A stretch of 64,000 bases of DNA, from positions 2,728,001-2,792,000 of the forward strand of contig JACGCN010000001.1 in the NCBI GenBank assembly GCA_014905825.1, in the 5' to 3' direction. This document shows positions 1 to 12,510 of the stretch, piece after piece (the first letter of the stretch is position 1; each line of letters begins with the position of its first letter). The translations under genes were made by a program, and so were the position numbers. Origin of the DNA: Lyophyllum atratum. Taxonomy: Eukaryota > Basidiomycota > Agaricomycetes > Agaricales > Lyophyllaceae. A model generated the notes under the pieces. That model did no database searches, was not told the DNA's origin, and worked only from the letters and a program-made list of their open reading frames with translations.

Positions 1-142
1 CTCAAAGACGAAGAAGATTATTCACGACCTGTCCTTGGAGTAAGTATGTCCTCGCCATTCACAATTCCCGTTCTAACAATCTCGTCTTGCTTAGGTTCGG
101 AATTTACCTGATACGACCAGCCAAGTCTCCCAAGAAATGTGA
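1..142 (+). CDS. 3' end of an unidentified gene (partial, left edge)
   Basis: The first bases read as the tail of a + strand gene. A well-formed intron lies at 40-94 (GTAAGT donor, CTTAG acceptor, 55 bases). In frame 1 the two exons join to 28 residues ending ...TTSQVSQEM and a TGA at 140-142. A second frame across the same intron also stays open and would end near 195, so the frame is not certain. Too little remains to name a family. The next gene starts at 526 on the same strand. Confidence 0.35.
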
Positions 143-525
143 ACAAGGATGTCTTACCCTCTATATCCCACATGTATATGACCAATCCATATTCTGATCC
201 TTTCGTGTTGACTTCGCTTGGACTTTGCTATCCCCAGCTACCGAGTGTTCTTCACGTTCTTTCTGTACTGACTTTACGACCCCATGGATTTTTTCTGAAA
301 CAAAGTAGGCATATCCACCCATATAGTAGTGTACTGCACTTTAAAATGTTATCTTATCATAGAGCTCGTCCTTCCTCACGCCCGAAGCCACTCGCATGGT
401 TATTCAATCAACCATGCGCCGGCGTGTGAGCAGGATAAGCTCCTGCCATCCATAGTCTTATCTTCCCATCGCATTCTCCACGTCCATAAGTATACCGGCA
501 ATACTACTCAAGTTCTTTGATCGCC
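143..525. other. Intergenic region before the hydrolase gene
   Basis: About 380 bases between the left-edge gene and the isochorismatase-like gene. Short open frames are present but show no recognisable protein and no convincing splice structure. It presumably holds the 3' UTR of the first gene and the promoter of the second; I see no clear TATA box or repeat. Confidence 0.4.
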
Positions 526-1672
526 ATGGCATCTCGTCCCTTCGTCCCCACTCCAACTCAGTATGGGACGGCTAGCTCCTTCTGGGTGGAATACCCGTCT
601 GGTCTCGTGGATTTGTCTCGCTCTCACCCACTCTCAGAAGATATAGAAAGGCGTGGTCCCCCTCCACCCCTCGAAGCCGGTCAGGCAGATATCTCCGTGG
701 AAGGGCTGCGAACCATCAGGATTGATACAAAGACAACCGCCATGATCATTGTCGATATGCAAAAGTCCGCCAATCTACACACGGACTAAATGAATAAGAG
801 TGTTAACTCAGTTTCCTGAATCATAGTTTCTTTCTCCATCCAGAACTGAGAGATCATGCCTCTGGGTTGAAATGCGTCGATTCTCTCATGGAAACAGTCC
901 CTGCTCTGCGGGCCTGGGGTGTCAAGATAGCTTGGGTGTACGCGGCCACTTTCATGGAATGAATTTACTGGCTTCTTCTCATTGGATTTCCCTCCAGAAA
1001 CTGGGGCCTCACGGAGCACGAGCTCACCACCATCCCACCAGCACTCATTCGTGGTTTTCGGAAGAATGGGGGAGGAGGTTTCGGATCCCCCCTGCCACAC
1101 AACTTTGGGCGGCTCCTCATGAGAGATGCACGCAACTCCCAACTGTATGGGCCGCTCCAGGATGAATTTTTGAAGGGTAGAGAGGCAGGGACTGATTTCT
1201 GGATACACAAAAACAGGTAAACAAGTTTTGAGACTAAATCTGACGGCTTTATTGACCTTCTCCGCCTTGCGGGTTAGGATGAGCGGTCTCTGGGGATATC
1301 AAACAGCTTTGGATCTGTTCCTTCAGGAGAACGGAATAACTACCCTTTTGTTTGGGGGAGTCAACGCCGATCAGGTGAGTGTGGCGTCCGAAGTGCATTC
1401 GTGTAATGGCCCTAAATCCCAAGGTAAATGTTCCAGTGCGTACTGGGCACCCTCGTAGATGCCTATTTCCGCGGCTACGACTGCATTGTGATAAGTGACG
1501 CCACTGCCACGACCTCTCCAGAGGGTGGACTCGCCAACGTGCTCCACAACGCCGCCAATGTCAGCTCCTCGTATTGTCACGCTTCACAATCATGCCTGAC
1601 GTTTCTACATTTCAGAGTTATGGCTTCGTGACAGATACGAGTTCGTTGCTGGCAGCAAAGTTGAAGATGTGA
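526..1672 (+). CDS. Isochorismatase-family cysteine hydrolase
   Basis: Six exons read as 526-764, 827-937, 998-1216, 1278-1374, 1437-1559 and 1616-1672, giving 281 residues with every joint in phase. The core is the isochorismatase-like (cysteine hydrolase) fold. The catalytic Asp lies in IIVDMQNFFLHPELRDHA, rebuilt across intron 1, followed by VNWGLTEHEL. The nucleophile Cys is in GVNADQCVLGT, split by intron 4, with the usual DATATTSPEGG loop after it. Family members hydrolyse amides or vinyl ethers (nicotinamidase, isochorismatase, ureidoacrylate hydrolase), and the substrate cannot be told from sequence. There is no signal peptide, so it is probably cytosolic. The ATG at 526 was chosen because the only longer in-frame start is a TTG codon. 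Confidence 0.9.
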
Positions 1673-1805
1673 TTTTCATTTCACAGATTTGACAAAGATT
1701 TGAGTGTACAATCGAAATACATATGAGGCTATCGTCTATCCTCTTTGTTAAGTTTCGAGCTTTGTGATACAGTTTTCGGTCGAAATGGTAGGTACCTGTC
1801 CTGCA

Positions 1806-3645
1806 TTATATACTGCGTGCATTGATGGATACGTTTAGAATCCTTGTGCTATTGACTCGTGGCCTGAACGAGGTCGAACCTGTGTGACTCGATATCAGTG
1901 TACCGGGGATTGTGCAGTGGGTCTGAACACTCACGTCAAGCAAAGTCCGTCTGCTGATGACTTTGGCCTGGTCAAGAATTGGGCTTGGAGGGTTTGAGGG
2001 GGCATGCGAGGAAACGGACGTTGGAGGTGTTATGGGATACATCTCGGAAGGCTTCGTTATACTTCTCCTGAGGTGTGATCGTGGGGGTCTCGGAGGGGCT
2101 CCGACGATGATGTGTCTGGATGAAAAGTCTGAGGCATTCTCAACGGTTGGCGACACAGTAGCATCTGTAGTGTCATCGTCACCAGATGGTGGGAGGCTGA
2201 CTGGGTAAATCGAAGGACTGGACTGCGCAATGGAGACTCTGTCACGATGGTCCTCACCGAACGCGCGTCCGTACCCAACACCGAATCCAAGGCCAGGATT
2301 GTTGTTGGGATTGTCCACGAAATGATGACTAGGTACAGGGACTCTTCTTGGACTCATGCCCGATCCGATACCCACAAAGGGAGTAGCGGCATCGGTGTCG
2401 TGCTGGCTGGTCGTTGAGTGCAAGCTGACTTGCCTCGTTTCTCCACTAAAGGTGAACGGAGCGCTACCGTCCCAGTTGACTTCCTGACGGTTGTTATTAA
2501 TGATTCGCATCTGTGGAGAATCGGAAGGATCTTCGAAGGGATTGGAGGGCGCAGGCTGTTGTATACCAGCCAACCAACGCCTTCTGCGACTCTGGCGCCG
2601 CCGCCGACGAAAAACAAGGACAATGCAACACCCTATGGCGCTGGCGAAGATGCCCACGACGACAAACACGCCAGCGACCGCTCCGTGGTTTCCTAGGAAT
2701 CTACCATCCAAATAGTTGTAAGCGTTTGTATCCCGAAAGGTATGTCCCGAGACCCAGCTTACCCGCCAGTCACGGAAACTTGCTTCTCACTGCTGAAGCC
2801 TGTAGGGTTGGCCACAACGTGAGTGAATGTGACAAATTCGCCATTTGGTTCCGTGGAGGTGCTGAAAACGGTCACGACTGGGGGGGTCGTAAGAGTGACT
2901 CTCCCGTTGTTCGGATCTATGACTGACACAGACACGGGGCTGGAAAACGTAGACTCCGGATGATCGGTGATGGTACTTGTCCTTGTTGAAGTCGTGGGTT
3001 CTACAGACTCGACTGCACGACATAGTCAGGTAAGATTAAACTTTGTACAAGGTGCGTGACTCACCAGAGGTTTTGGTGCTTGTTTTGGGCGGTGGGAAGG
3101 CGGTTACAGGCTTTGAGTTCGACAAAGAGGAATGTGACGTGATAGAGGGCTCTGAATGGGAAGTTGAAGGGGTCTCAGGACTGGTAGTAGTCGGAGGAGG
3201 TGCCGCAGTGGTGGTGTTTATGGTGGTTGGAGGCTTTGGATCGGAGGGGGTAGGTGAGGTCGTCGCCGCCTTGATCGGAGACTTGCTTGGTGTTGAGGGA
3301 GCTGCAGACATCCTGTGATACACTATTAATTGCAGTAGGATAGCGTGATAGGAGAATAATCAACGTGGTTGGTACTTGGGGTGGCTTTGGGGTAACTCTT
3401 GGGGTCACTGTGCTTGATTGTGATGAATTGAAACTCGATTGTCCTGCTGACATTGACAGAGAAAGAGTACTTGATTGCGCAAAAGTAGTAGCTCCAGGGA
3501 TGGTAGTGAACTGCATAGAAATCTTGATCAGTACCACGCATAATATTCTATTGATGAGCTCGTTACCGAAACAGAGCTTTCTGTGCTAGCCGACACTGAG
3601 ACTGTGTTGGAAACAGACGTCTGAGATCCTGAAGTATGTGTTAGC
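1806..3645 (-). CDS. S/T-rich single-pass membrane protein (C-terminal part resolved)
   Basis: Read on the minus strand, exons 3567-3645 and up, 3365-3510, 3065-3312, 2763-3012 and 1806-2700 join in phase, with introns of 52-62 bases. They encode a long Ser/Thr/Pro-rich stalk, one transmembrane segment (GAVAGVFVVVGIFASAIG) followed at once by a basic stop-transfer stretch (FRRRRRQSRRRR), then about 270 residues of low-complexity cytosolic tail. This is the layout of fungal Mid2/Wsc-like surface sensors and of a large family of uncharacterised basidiomycete membrane proteins with the GAVAG motif. The signal peptide and N-terminal ectodomain should lie further upstream, up to about 4241, but I could not fix the frame there. 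Function is unknown; a cell-surface role is inferred. Confidence 0.7.
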
Positions 3646-4597
3646 ACACGAAACGGCGCTGAGACACGGGCGAGCAGCACAGGGACAGCAGAGCGGATCG
3701 TATGCCCAGACTTGCACGACCTTGTCGAAGGTCTACCCACCTATCTTTGAGCTCTTACTCATCGTCCATCGCGAGTGACCATTGGCACTTGGGATAGGAA
3801 GTAATCGAGGGGGATTTGAAGAAGGAGATTGTCCGTCTCATTCTCTGAGAATATAGGGCGAATCGTGTCCATCCTAGAGGCATATGGGCGACAAAGTCCC
3901 GAGGACGAATCCCCAATAGTTCTCCGGTCATTTGATTGAAGCACGCCATGCGAAAGCTCCAATCCCACACTCGAGTTTGCCTGATGTCCGAGCTGTTGCC
4001 GAAGGCTTGCGACAAGGAAAGACGGAGTGCATACGATCGAAGCTGGGTGCTTGGACGCAGCCGAACATGCCCAATGGGCATAGCAGCCATGACTAGATCT
4101 GGTGATGTTGTACGATATGGAACGGGTCGGAGATAATGCAAAGGGTTGCTGAGAAGTTGTTGGTTCATGTGGGATAACGCAAGCAGCAAGGCGGGAACGG
4201 TATAAATATACGTGAGTCCAGTGGTCAGTTGAGGTACACATTATCCAATAGTTGAAACAACAATTACGAAGACTCTATAAACAGTCTAAAGGTAAGTGTG
4301 AGGAATAAAGAACGTGTGACTAGATAGACACGGCTATGTGAGAGTGGATACAGGGAAAAGCATTATCGTACGCACGTAGATCATAGAAGTGGAGTATGGT
4401 ATAGGAAACATATGGGTATGGACTGGGGCCGATAGCGGGAAAATAGGGAAAGGTGCAAAGCCGTCAGACGACAAATAACGGCCGGTCGGATTAGATGGTA
4501 AGCGCATACTTGGAGTGTGTGTGAGTGCGGCCAGGACTCCGAGGACTACAGAGACTCACTTGCATCGCGGAAAAATTCTCGGACTGGAAGCGTCGTG
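3646..4597 (-). other. Unresolved 5' part of the S/T-rich gene, then a spacer
   Basis: The minus strand between about 3740 and 4241 has two overlapping open frames of 144 and 160 codons, neither clearly the right one. It should contain the signal peptide and ectodomain exons of the S/T-rich gene. From about 4250 to 4597, the 3' end of the Rab4 gene, I see no coding signal. The boundary is uncertain. Confidence 0.4.
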
Positions 4598-5703
<1,106 letters not shown>

Positions 5704-5924
5704 GCTAGAGGAGAAGCTATCACAGCTCGGAATCAATGTAGCAGTCGTTGTTGAACAAGGGGTTGCGCTCAGCCTCGCTTGCCTGTTGTACTATAACACG
5801 TGCCGATTTACAGTGGTTGCGAGAGACTCCATGTTCACATACAGCTCTTAGCTCTATGACACTTTCCTATTTGTGCAATTCATTGATTTCTACGTATACA
5901 GATATATTTGATACTGGTATATTT

Positions 5925-7486
5925 CTACCACCCTTTCCATGGCACCCAGACGTCCACTACCTTCTTGCCTTGTTCAACATTTTTGTCAACAATATAATAC
6001 CATGGGTAGGCCTGTGCATCGTACCCATTAATGGGCAGTCCTCGAATTGGAAAGCGAAACACTCACTGCCGCAATCAGGCAAGCATGTTGGCCCACAATT
6101 TCGACCAGACTCCCTAACTCCAGGTTTTCTTCACTTGCATTGCCCCCGCGGATTTTCGTAAGAATCCCATGCTCCTGCGCAATCCTTCCTACACGCCAAC
6201 CCTTACCAACTACCTCCCCGTATCCTCCTGATGGACCAGTATCCTTGCTAAACGCGATCGCCCCGGCATCGATCAATGCTTCATCTTCCCCGTTTTCACC
6301 TCGTCCAGGATAGTACGAAACGACAGTGGCAAGAACCCGCTGAGCAATGCGCCCTCCATCAATCATACCGGTGTGCTGCTGTTGGAGGTCAAGCATAGGG
6401 TAGTTTCCTACAACGATATCAGCGCGGAGCCGGGGTGCTTGTGTGCAAACACAAACCGGCATGCAATTCCAGTATGCCATGAAGGCTACTCGACAGTAAC
6501 TCCCTTGTCTCAGCACTTGCTGCATGAGCAGTCGGAGTAGCACCCACGGATAACACAAATGGCTGCTGATGGGATTCTTTACTCAAAGAGACCGATAGAG
6601 CAGCAAGACCAGCTTCTGCAGCGGAGTTCACTGCGTCCACCTCTCCCGAAAGAAACGACGAGGCTTCCGAGGAAGATGTCGATGCATATGAATTTCCTGC
6701 ATGTCCGTAGAAGCCATAGACAGATACAGCGGAAGACGAGAACAACGCCGAGAGTAATTCCTTGAAGAGGGGTGAACCGATCGACAAGCCGGCGCGTCTA
6801 GATGCTAAGTATTGAGAAACAAATGTGTCTGAAGATCATGACACTCCCACCTCTGTCCACCGTCGACCTTGACAAACACGGACCACCGTCTGGGGCTTTC
6901 GCGGTGCTTTTCGAATTTCTCTAGGAATTTCACCTGGTCTGGGTGATCAACGAGAAGGCGAACAGTTCCGCCATCTTTCGAGACCTCATCCCATAATTCG
7001 GACAGATCTGCGACCTTGTTTACTGCGACCGGAAGGCCGTATAGAATCTGCACACAATAGGTATCAGTTGTAAACTATCATTGACGTTTTACTGACATCT
7101 TTGACAGTTGAATCGGCGACCAGTCCAGCCTTGACTACCGCCCAAGCTTCCATGAGGGTCGATACGACGACAGACTGCGTCTTATCAACGCTCGACTGGA
7201 GTTGGAGCCTGGTACCTTCTACAGTCTATCCGATTGTTGAGCCGTATAAAGCGCAAGTGCAACTGAGGCTTTCTACCTTATGGGTCTTTAAATGTGCGCG
7301 GAAGCTTGCCCCCCATGCCTTGGACCTTGCATGCATATCTGCACAGTTCTCTGCGAAGACGGTTCGGTCAATAATTATTGCCGGAGTCCTCAACGCATCC
7401 AACGGCTCGTTGAGAAATTCTTCCACCAGTATAGCCTTTCTAGGCCGTTCTAGCAGCGAATACGGGGTCTTCGTCTGTGTGGCCAT
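5925..7486 (-). CDS. DSD1: D-serine dehydratase (alanine racemase-like N-terminal fold)
   Basis: A PLP and zinc enzyme of the DSD1 / D-threonine aldolase type, which would convert D-serine to pyruvate and ammonia. The N-terminus reads LDALRTPAIIIDRTVFAENC, followed by FRAHLKTHK, whose last Lys is the expected PLP lysine. The middle has ILYGLPVAVNKVADLSELW and a VFVKVDGGQR strand. The C-terminal zinc domain shows GQHACLIAA, where His and Cys are the expected metal ligands. The last exon (5925-6011, after an intron at 6012-6066) encodes AYPWYYIVD and ends VPWKGW. The ATG at 7484-7486 opens MATQTKTPYSLLERPRK. The protein is cytosolic by lack of a signal. Neighbours give no pathway context. Confidence 0.88.
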
Positions 7487-8238
7487 GACTTGGGGTCTGG
7501 GACGTGGGTGATCAAGGCGAGTCGGTCGATGGTACGGAGAAAGAACTTGGAAGCAGAAGCCTGATATAATCAACCAGTTAGGGGGAATCCGGCACCCGGC
7601 CCGGCCACTTGTAGAACCGCGTGGTGTGGCTCGCGTGGATTCGCTTTCTCAAGTAGCCCTCGAAAATGAGATGGAGGGTATACTGCGATTATATTGTTGA
7701 AAAGTAGCATTGCTACACATGGGATGTTGGGCCATGCTCGTTGGCTCTAAAGACGAGAAAGGTATTAATAGGTTCAAAACAAAGACCTTCCGCTGTTGAT
7801 CCTGCATTTTCAATTAGCAACTCGGAAGAATGGGTAAAGGAACCACAATTGATACCTCCGTGGAGCGCGTCAGTGGGGATCTTATAGGCAACAGTCGCTG
7901 TCCAATTTTTGGGCAAATGTGGGCAATTATTTCTTTTGTGTTATCTAACGCAGAGAAAGGTTATTTGAGAAAAGGGAACGTGGCAAGACGTCCAGAATAG
8001 CATCAGCAATGAAACCTGCCTATGCATCTTGACGCTGGGACCACTGCAGTTGGTTGTGAAGGGGCTACGATCTGTACCACATGAGGAATTGAGATATCGA
8101 GCACCAAGAAAGAATGATGAAGTCAAACAAATTTGAAATCTGTTCTGTCTGTTTAGTAATAAATAAATAGAATAGCAGATTTCAACAGTGAATACCCCTC
8201 TGTGCACGCCCAGCTGGCGGCGTCTGCAAAAGAGTTGA
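7487..8238. other. 750-base region with no convincing gene
   Basis: This lies between the 5' end of the D-serine dehydratase gene and the 3' end of the RBM39-like gene, both on the minus strand. A minus-strand open frame of 67 codons (7713-7916) and another at 7941-8354 are present, but neither has recognisable sequence or splice partners, and the second overlaps the end of the splicing factor in the wrong frame. It likely holds the promoter and 5' UTR of the dehydratase gene and the 3' UTR of the splicing factor. Confidence 0.4.
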
Positions 8239-10592
8239 CTACTGATGGGCCTGCATGATGGCGTCCGAGATGAAGGTCGCAGAAACTTGATTTCCGCCGA
8301 ACCACCGACCATTAAGGCCCTGGATAGCCTTTTTTGCAGTATCGATGGAATCAAATTTCATATAAATCTCGCCCTAGTGGAAGGTCAGAAAGATGTAGTG
8401 CATCAAGTACAGAAAATTCACCTGTGTTTCTTTCTCAACCTTGATAGCTTCGACTGGACCATATTTCTCCTCGCATTCACCCTTGACGTCTTCGGCCAGG
8501 TCCTTGTCCCAATCACGTTCCGTTTCCCTGTGGATTGATATCAATACCTCATACATCATGCAAATAAAAATAGACACTCGCTCCTCTGGATCGAACATAT
8601 TCTTCAATAAAACGGAGCGCGATTGCATAGCCTGAGTAATAGTCGGCTTCATTCTATGGAGGATCGTCCCTCAGTCAGTCAGCCCTTCAATCCCGGAAGA
8701 CTTCTCCTTACACAGGTTCAGCTCTAGATGAAGCTGGTTCAGTCCTAGCGAGTTTCTGCATGAGCGCTTGACGGGACGCGGCGTTCAAGTTACCACCTGC
8801 AAGCGGAATGAGAATCACAAACGATAGGAAAATCGGGTTGAACTCACCCCCGGCTTCGTCCAAGGAGTCCTGTTGCGTGTATCTAGCCGTTCCTTTCTCA
8901 TGTACAGTGTTGACGCGCAGCTAACGGGACAGGTAAGGGGAAATTGTTACGGGTGGGAATGGAAGAACGGACAGTGCGACCAGCAAGCTCGAAGCCTTCC
9001 ATCTGTTCCAACGCCATTCTTGCGTCTTCCACTCTCTTGTATCTATTTAATGACGTTAGCATTGGAAGTATCTCGTGTATTTGATTCAACTTACTGCACA
9101 AAAGCGTAACCTTTACTGCGTCCTGTCATAGGGTCTCTGTGAAGGTCGACAAATTCAAGCTCCCCAAAGGGCTCGAAGACCTGTTTGATATCGGATTCGG
9201 TAAGGTTGAAATGTAATGACCCAACATATAATCTGTAGGTGGAGTCGGTCAACGAGACATCGTCGAAAGCCTTGAGTGAAAACACGAACTGCATAGCTCC
9301 ATGCGGTGCGCTGACACCAGGTGGAAGATTTAAATTCCTGAGTAAAGTATCAGAATGACTCTTTGTCAGGAGAAACAGAATGAAAGTACCCATCTCCCGG
9401 ATGAAGCTTGTTCCTTTCTGATTCTGTTAACTGTACCATAATTGGAAGACCCATGACCACCGTGCCAGATAATGCAATGGCTTTCTCTACTAGATCGATG
9501 GAGCGGAATTCAACATAGCCAATGCTATGAAAATGTCGGTTAGGTATATATGTTACGAGCAAAGCACGCACCCTTTGGAACGACGCGACAGTCTGTCGGT
9601 GACGATCCTCGAATCCATGACAGTACCTTCCCCAAGTTTATCTTCAAAAAAGTATCCCAGATCCCGAGCAGTTAATCGAGCAGCGAGTTGCGAAACGAAA
9701 ACGGATCGTGCTTCAGAATCATCCTCCTTAGGCTCGTCCGGGTTGTAAGGTTCTTCCTGGGGAGCCTCGTATACCGGGGAGGCCCGCCTGCAGAATAAAC
9801 ATACGCGTTAGGTTGAATGAACTCAGGCATCACTCGAATGGGTAACCGTACTTGACAGGTGGCACTGGGCTTCTCGTTTGCCGTCGGATATTTCTAGAAT
9901 CATCCTCACCATCATGGGATGGACGTCCGTACTCCCTATTCCTGTATCGTGACATATCCTCGAACTCGTCTCTTGGGTCGAGAGGTCTTGCGGGTCTGTC
10001 GCCGTTTTTGTAATCCAATGAGCGATCTCCGCGAGCGGATCTCGGACTGTCCCTTGGCGCAGGCGGGGGCGGGCCTGGAGGAGGGGGTGGTGGTGGAACA
10101 AGGTCATCATAATCTTCCTCTGGTCGTTTCCTCTTCGAGCGACCTTCCTGCTCTCGGGTTTCGCTGGTCTCGTCGATGTCATCGGTCCTTTTGCGCCTTC
10201 TGTCCCTGTCCTCTCTGTCACGGTCTCTGTGACTGTGGCGACTATCACCTCTGGGATGAGGTCTGTCACTCCGATGCCCTCGTTCCCCCTCCCTTTCACG
10301 GCGTCGCTCTCTCTCGCGATCTCTATGTCTGTCGCGAGATCGGTCCCTCTCCCGGTACCTGTCCTTACTACGGCTCCTTCTACGGCGTTCTTCATGATCT
10401 CCCCTGTCACGTCTCTTCCTCTCTCTCGAGACAGAGCGGTGTGACCTCCTGGTGCGGTGAGTATCAGTAGAATGGTTGCGGGAACTATTGCAATCAAGTC
10501 TTAAGCCAGGTTTTACGATATATAAGAGAGGTAACATACGAGCGGTGGTTGGGCGAGCCGTCCACATCCATTGTACCATTTGGAGAAGCCAT
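8239..10592 (-). CDS. RSD1: RBM39/CAPER-like splicing factor with RS region and RRMs
   Basis: The N-terminus is an Arg/Ser/Glu/Asp-rich RS region of some 150 residues (SVSRERKRRDRGDHEERRRR and onward), with a proline run near its end (about 10060-10100). RNA recognition motifs follow. RRM1 spans several exons around 9350-9750. RRM2 is clear at 8898-9393: RLYVGSLHFNLTESDIKQVF as RNP2 region and RSKGYAFVQ as RNP1. The C-terminal half-RRM is 8239-8652, with GECEEKYGPVEAIKVEKETQ and KAIQGLNGRWFGGNQVSA, ending DAIMQAHQ. This domain order is that of RBM39/CAPER (S. pombe Rsd1), a nuclear U2AF-related pre-mRNA splicing factor; the C-terminal U2AF-homology motif is expected to bind ULM peptides of splicing partners. 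The start at 10592 (MASPNGTMDVDG) is the longest; a second ATG lies 21 bases downstream. Confidence 0.9.
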
Positions 10593-10701
10593 GAGGAACG
10601 CTGGTGCTTGCCAACGTGAGCTGGAGCTTCAAGTTCGAGGGATGCAAAACGATGTTGATTCCTGCTTGGCTGACAAAGAGTACAAAGTGGTACAAACACT
10701 A

Positions 10702-12205
10702 TTAAGAAAGCAATCCAGCCAGTCGGGCACGAACGCGTTTCTCGGCTTGACCAAGTTCACTCTCCTCTGATCTACGATATAACTCATTCAGAGGGTTCTC
10801 GGGTCCTTCCTTCTCCAGGTCTGCTTCTATTTTGCTGAATTTCTTGCAGAATTTGCCATTGAGGACCTGTAACTCTATGACCAGGCTGTCCGCACATTCG
10901 GCCCAGTTAAAGACACACCTGGTTATGCAATATATCCTTGAAATGCTCTCGAGCTGCAACACCATCAAGTGCTAAAGCTCCGCTGAGTTGGCCGAACTGG
11001 GATACCGACGAATGATGCTTCAACTGGAAACAATTTAGTTACATTTTTGGTCATTCTAATCTTACAGCACGTACTTGTTGGATGAACCCGTCTTCTGCAG
11101 CACGCTCGAAAATCTCTGCAGGCTCCTTCGACATCCACCTTCAGGAATCGTTCGTAAGTAAGTCCCAAACAATTACCGCATTATCTCACATTTCATAACA
11201 AAGAGCTTCGTCAGAACAGCCAATTTCCTTGAGGACGCTAAATGCTTCCCTAGAAAATTTGGACATAAGTCTTTCTATGGTTCCTTATTGAAGATGTTTA
11301 GCAATACCTGAATAGCATGATGATATTAGGCCATAATGCTTGCTCTGATTCCCGCCAGGGTGAGAAATGATTAGAGACCCTTCTATCCTGAGCTTACCTG
11401 CAAATAGATCCATGGCTGTCTCTTCGCGAGCAGACGAAGAAATTGCGCCTGCTCGAGTAGCTCCGATTGCGCGGGAAAGCGCCAACGCAATCGATAATCC
11501 TTTACCAGATCCGTCTTGTTCAACCGATACGAAGCAGGGGAACCCCTTTCCTTTCTCGTACAACGAACGAACCGAGGAGCCTATCATCCTGTGGAGAGGA
11601 TGATCAGCCATCCTTTTCATGCGTAATCTGGTAGCGACTGACCTTGGCGCAACCATCACCACATCTTGCGTCGGCCGGAAATCAAGCAATCTATAAAACA
11701 CATTGTATCCACTGGCAATGACGACGGTCGCGGTGTCTTTCAACGTTGGGGCTACCTGTTCGTTGAACACTCTAGGCTGGACCTGGTCGGGGATCAATAG
11801 GAAAAGTACTGTTCATTTGCTCAATCAACCAAGTATTTCACCTTATGGAGAGCTCTTACCATCGGCCACTGCACCAGCTTTCCCAAAGTCGTGCTCAACT
11901 CGGAAGCCCTTGGATTTCGCGTCGGCAGCATATGAATCTTCTCGGTTGGCAATCAATATACTGTCGTTTGGGATGCCGCTGTCCCTCAAGTTTTGAGCCT
12001 GGGCAGCACCTTGGTTTCCGAAACTAGCTCAACGAGAAATGTTTAGGATGTACGTCGGCATGCAGTCGAAGTGATGCCCACCCCAAGAAAACAATCTGTT
12101 TGTTCCCTAGCAGCCCAAGGTCGGCATCGGAGTCGTAGTAGCTGGAAGAAACATCTCAGCTGAGCGCTTCTCGTGCACAACAACCTCTTACATCTTCGCT
12201 GACAT
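10702..12205 (-). CDS. Ketol-acid reductoisomerase-like protein without targeting peptide
   Basis: Begins MSAKIYYDSDADLGLLG, with the second codon group joined across an intron. The dinucleotide-binding motif follows as VFLGFGNQGAAQAQNLRDSG, then ADVLFLLIPDQVQ and GYNVFYRLLDFRPTQDVVMVAPR. The C-terminal knotted helical domain shows AISSSAREETAMDLFAEQA, matching the conserved D-x3-E metal-site region, then CYEMWMSKEPAEIFERAAED. The protein ends RARLAGLLS. KARI (IlvC/Ilv5) makes dihydroxy acids for valine, leucine and isoleucine in mitochondria. This protein starts almost directly at the YYDSDAD element, leaving no room for a presequence, and several usual KARI segments differ (ALWPNI after the metal site). 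It may be a cytosolic paralogue with another substrate. It is divergent from the SDR gene at 12511. Confidence 0.8.
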
Positions 12206-12510
12206 TGTCGATGGTGACTTGTGTGGAACTTAAGCCGGTGGGAGTGAACGATCTCATTTATCGGTCGCTCGTTATAAAGGCTTATGATTTTCCATCTCCG
12301 GCTTTGTCGCCGAAGCACACCTTTTTCTCAGTCATTACACATAGCGCAGGTCATGGGAGTTAGGTGGTCCGCAACGTAGGTCATGGGGGTCCAAAGGCGC
12401 TCCGTGCCAACTCACAGGTGGGTGCAAAATATCGGCCCGGTTCTTCCGGGTGTCGCTTCCTTCTAAAATGATACATAATAGGGTTCCAAATCTCCGACTG
12501 AAGGCGAATT
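12206..12510. promoter_or_regulatory. Shared divergent promoter region with a 10-base direct repeat
   Basis: A 305-base spacer separates the divergently transcribed KARI-like and rhamnose dehydrogenase-like genes, so it should hold both promoters. AGGTCATGGG occurs at 12348-12357 and again at 12378-12387, exactly 30 bases apart, about 125-160 bases upstream of the SDR start. No clear TATA box is seen. A regulatory role for the repeat is inference. Confidence 0.4.

Noticed and set aside
9919..10470. Plus-strand open frame of 183 codons
   Set aside because: It is the antisense of the RS-rich region of the RBM39-like gene; Arg codons on one strand create long open frames on the other.
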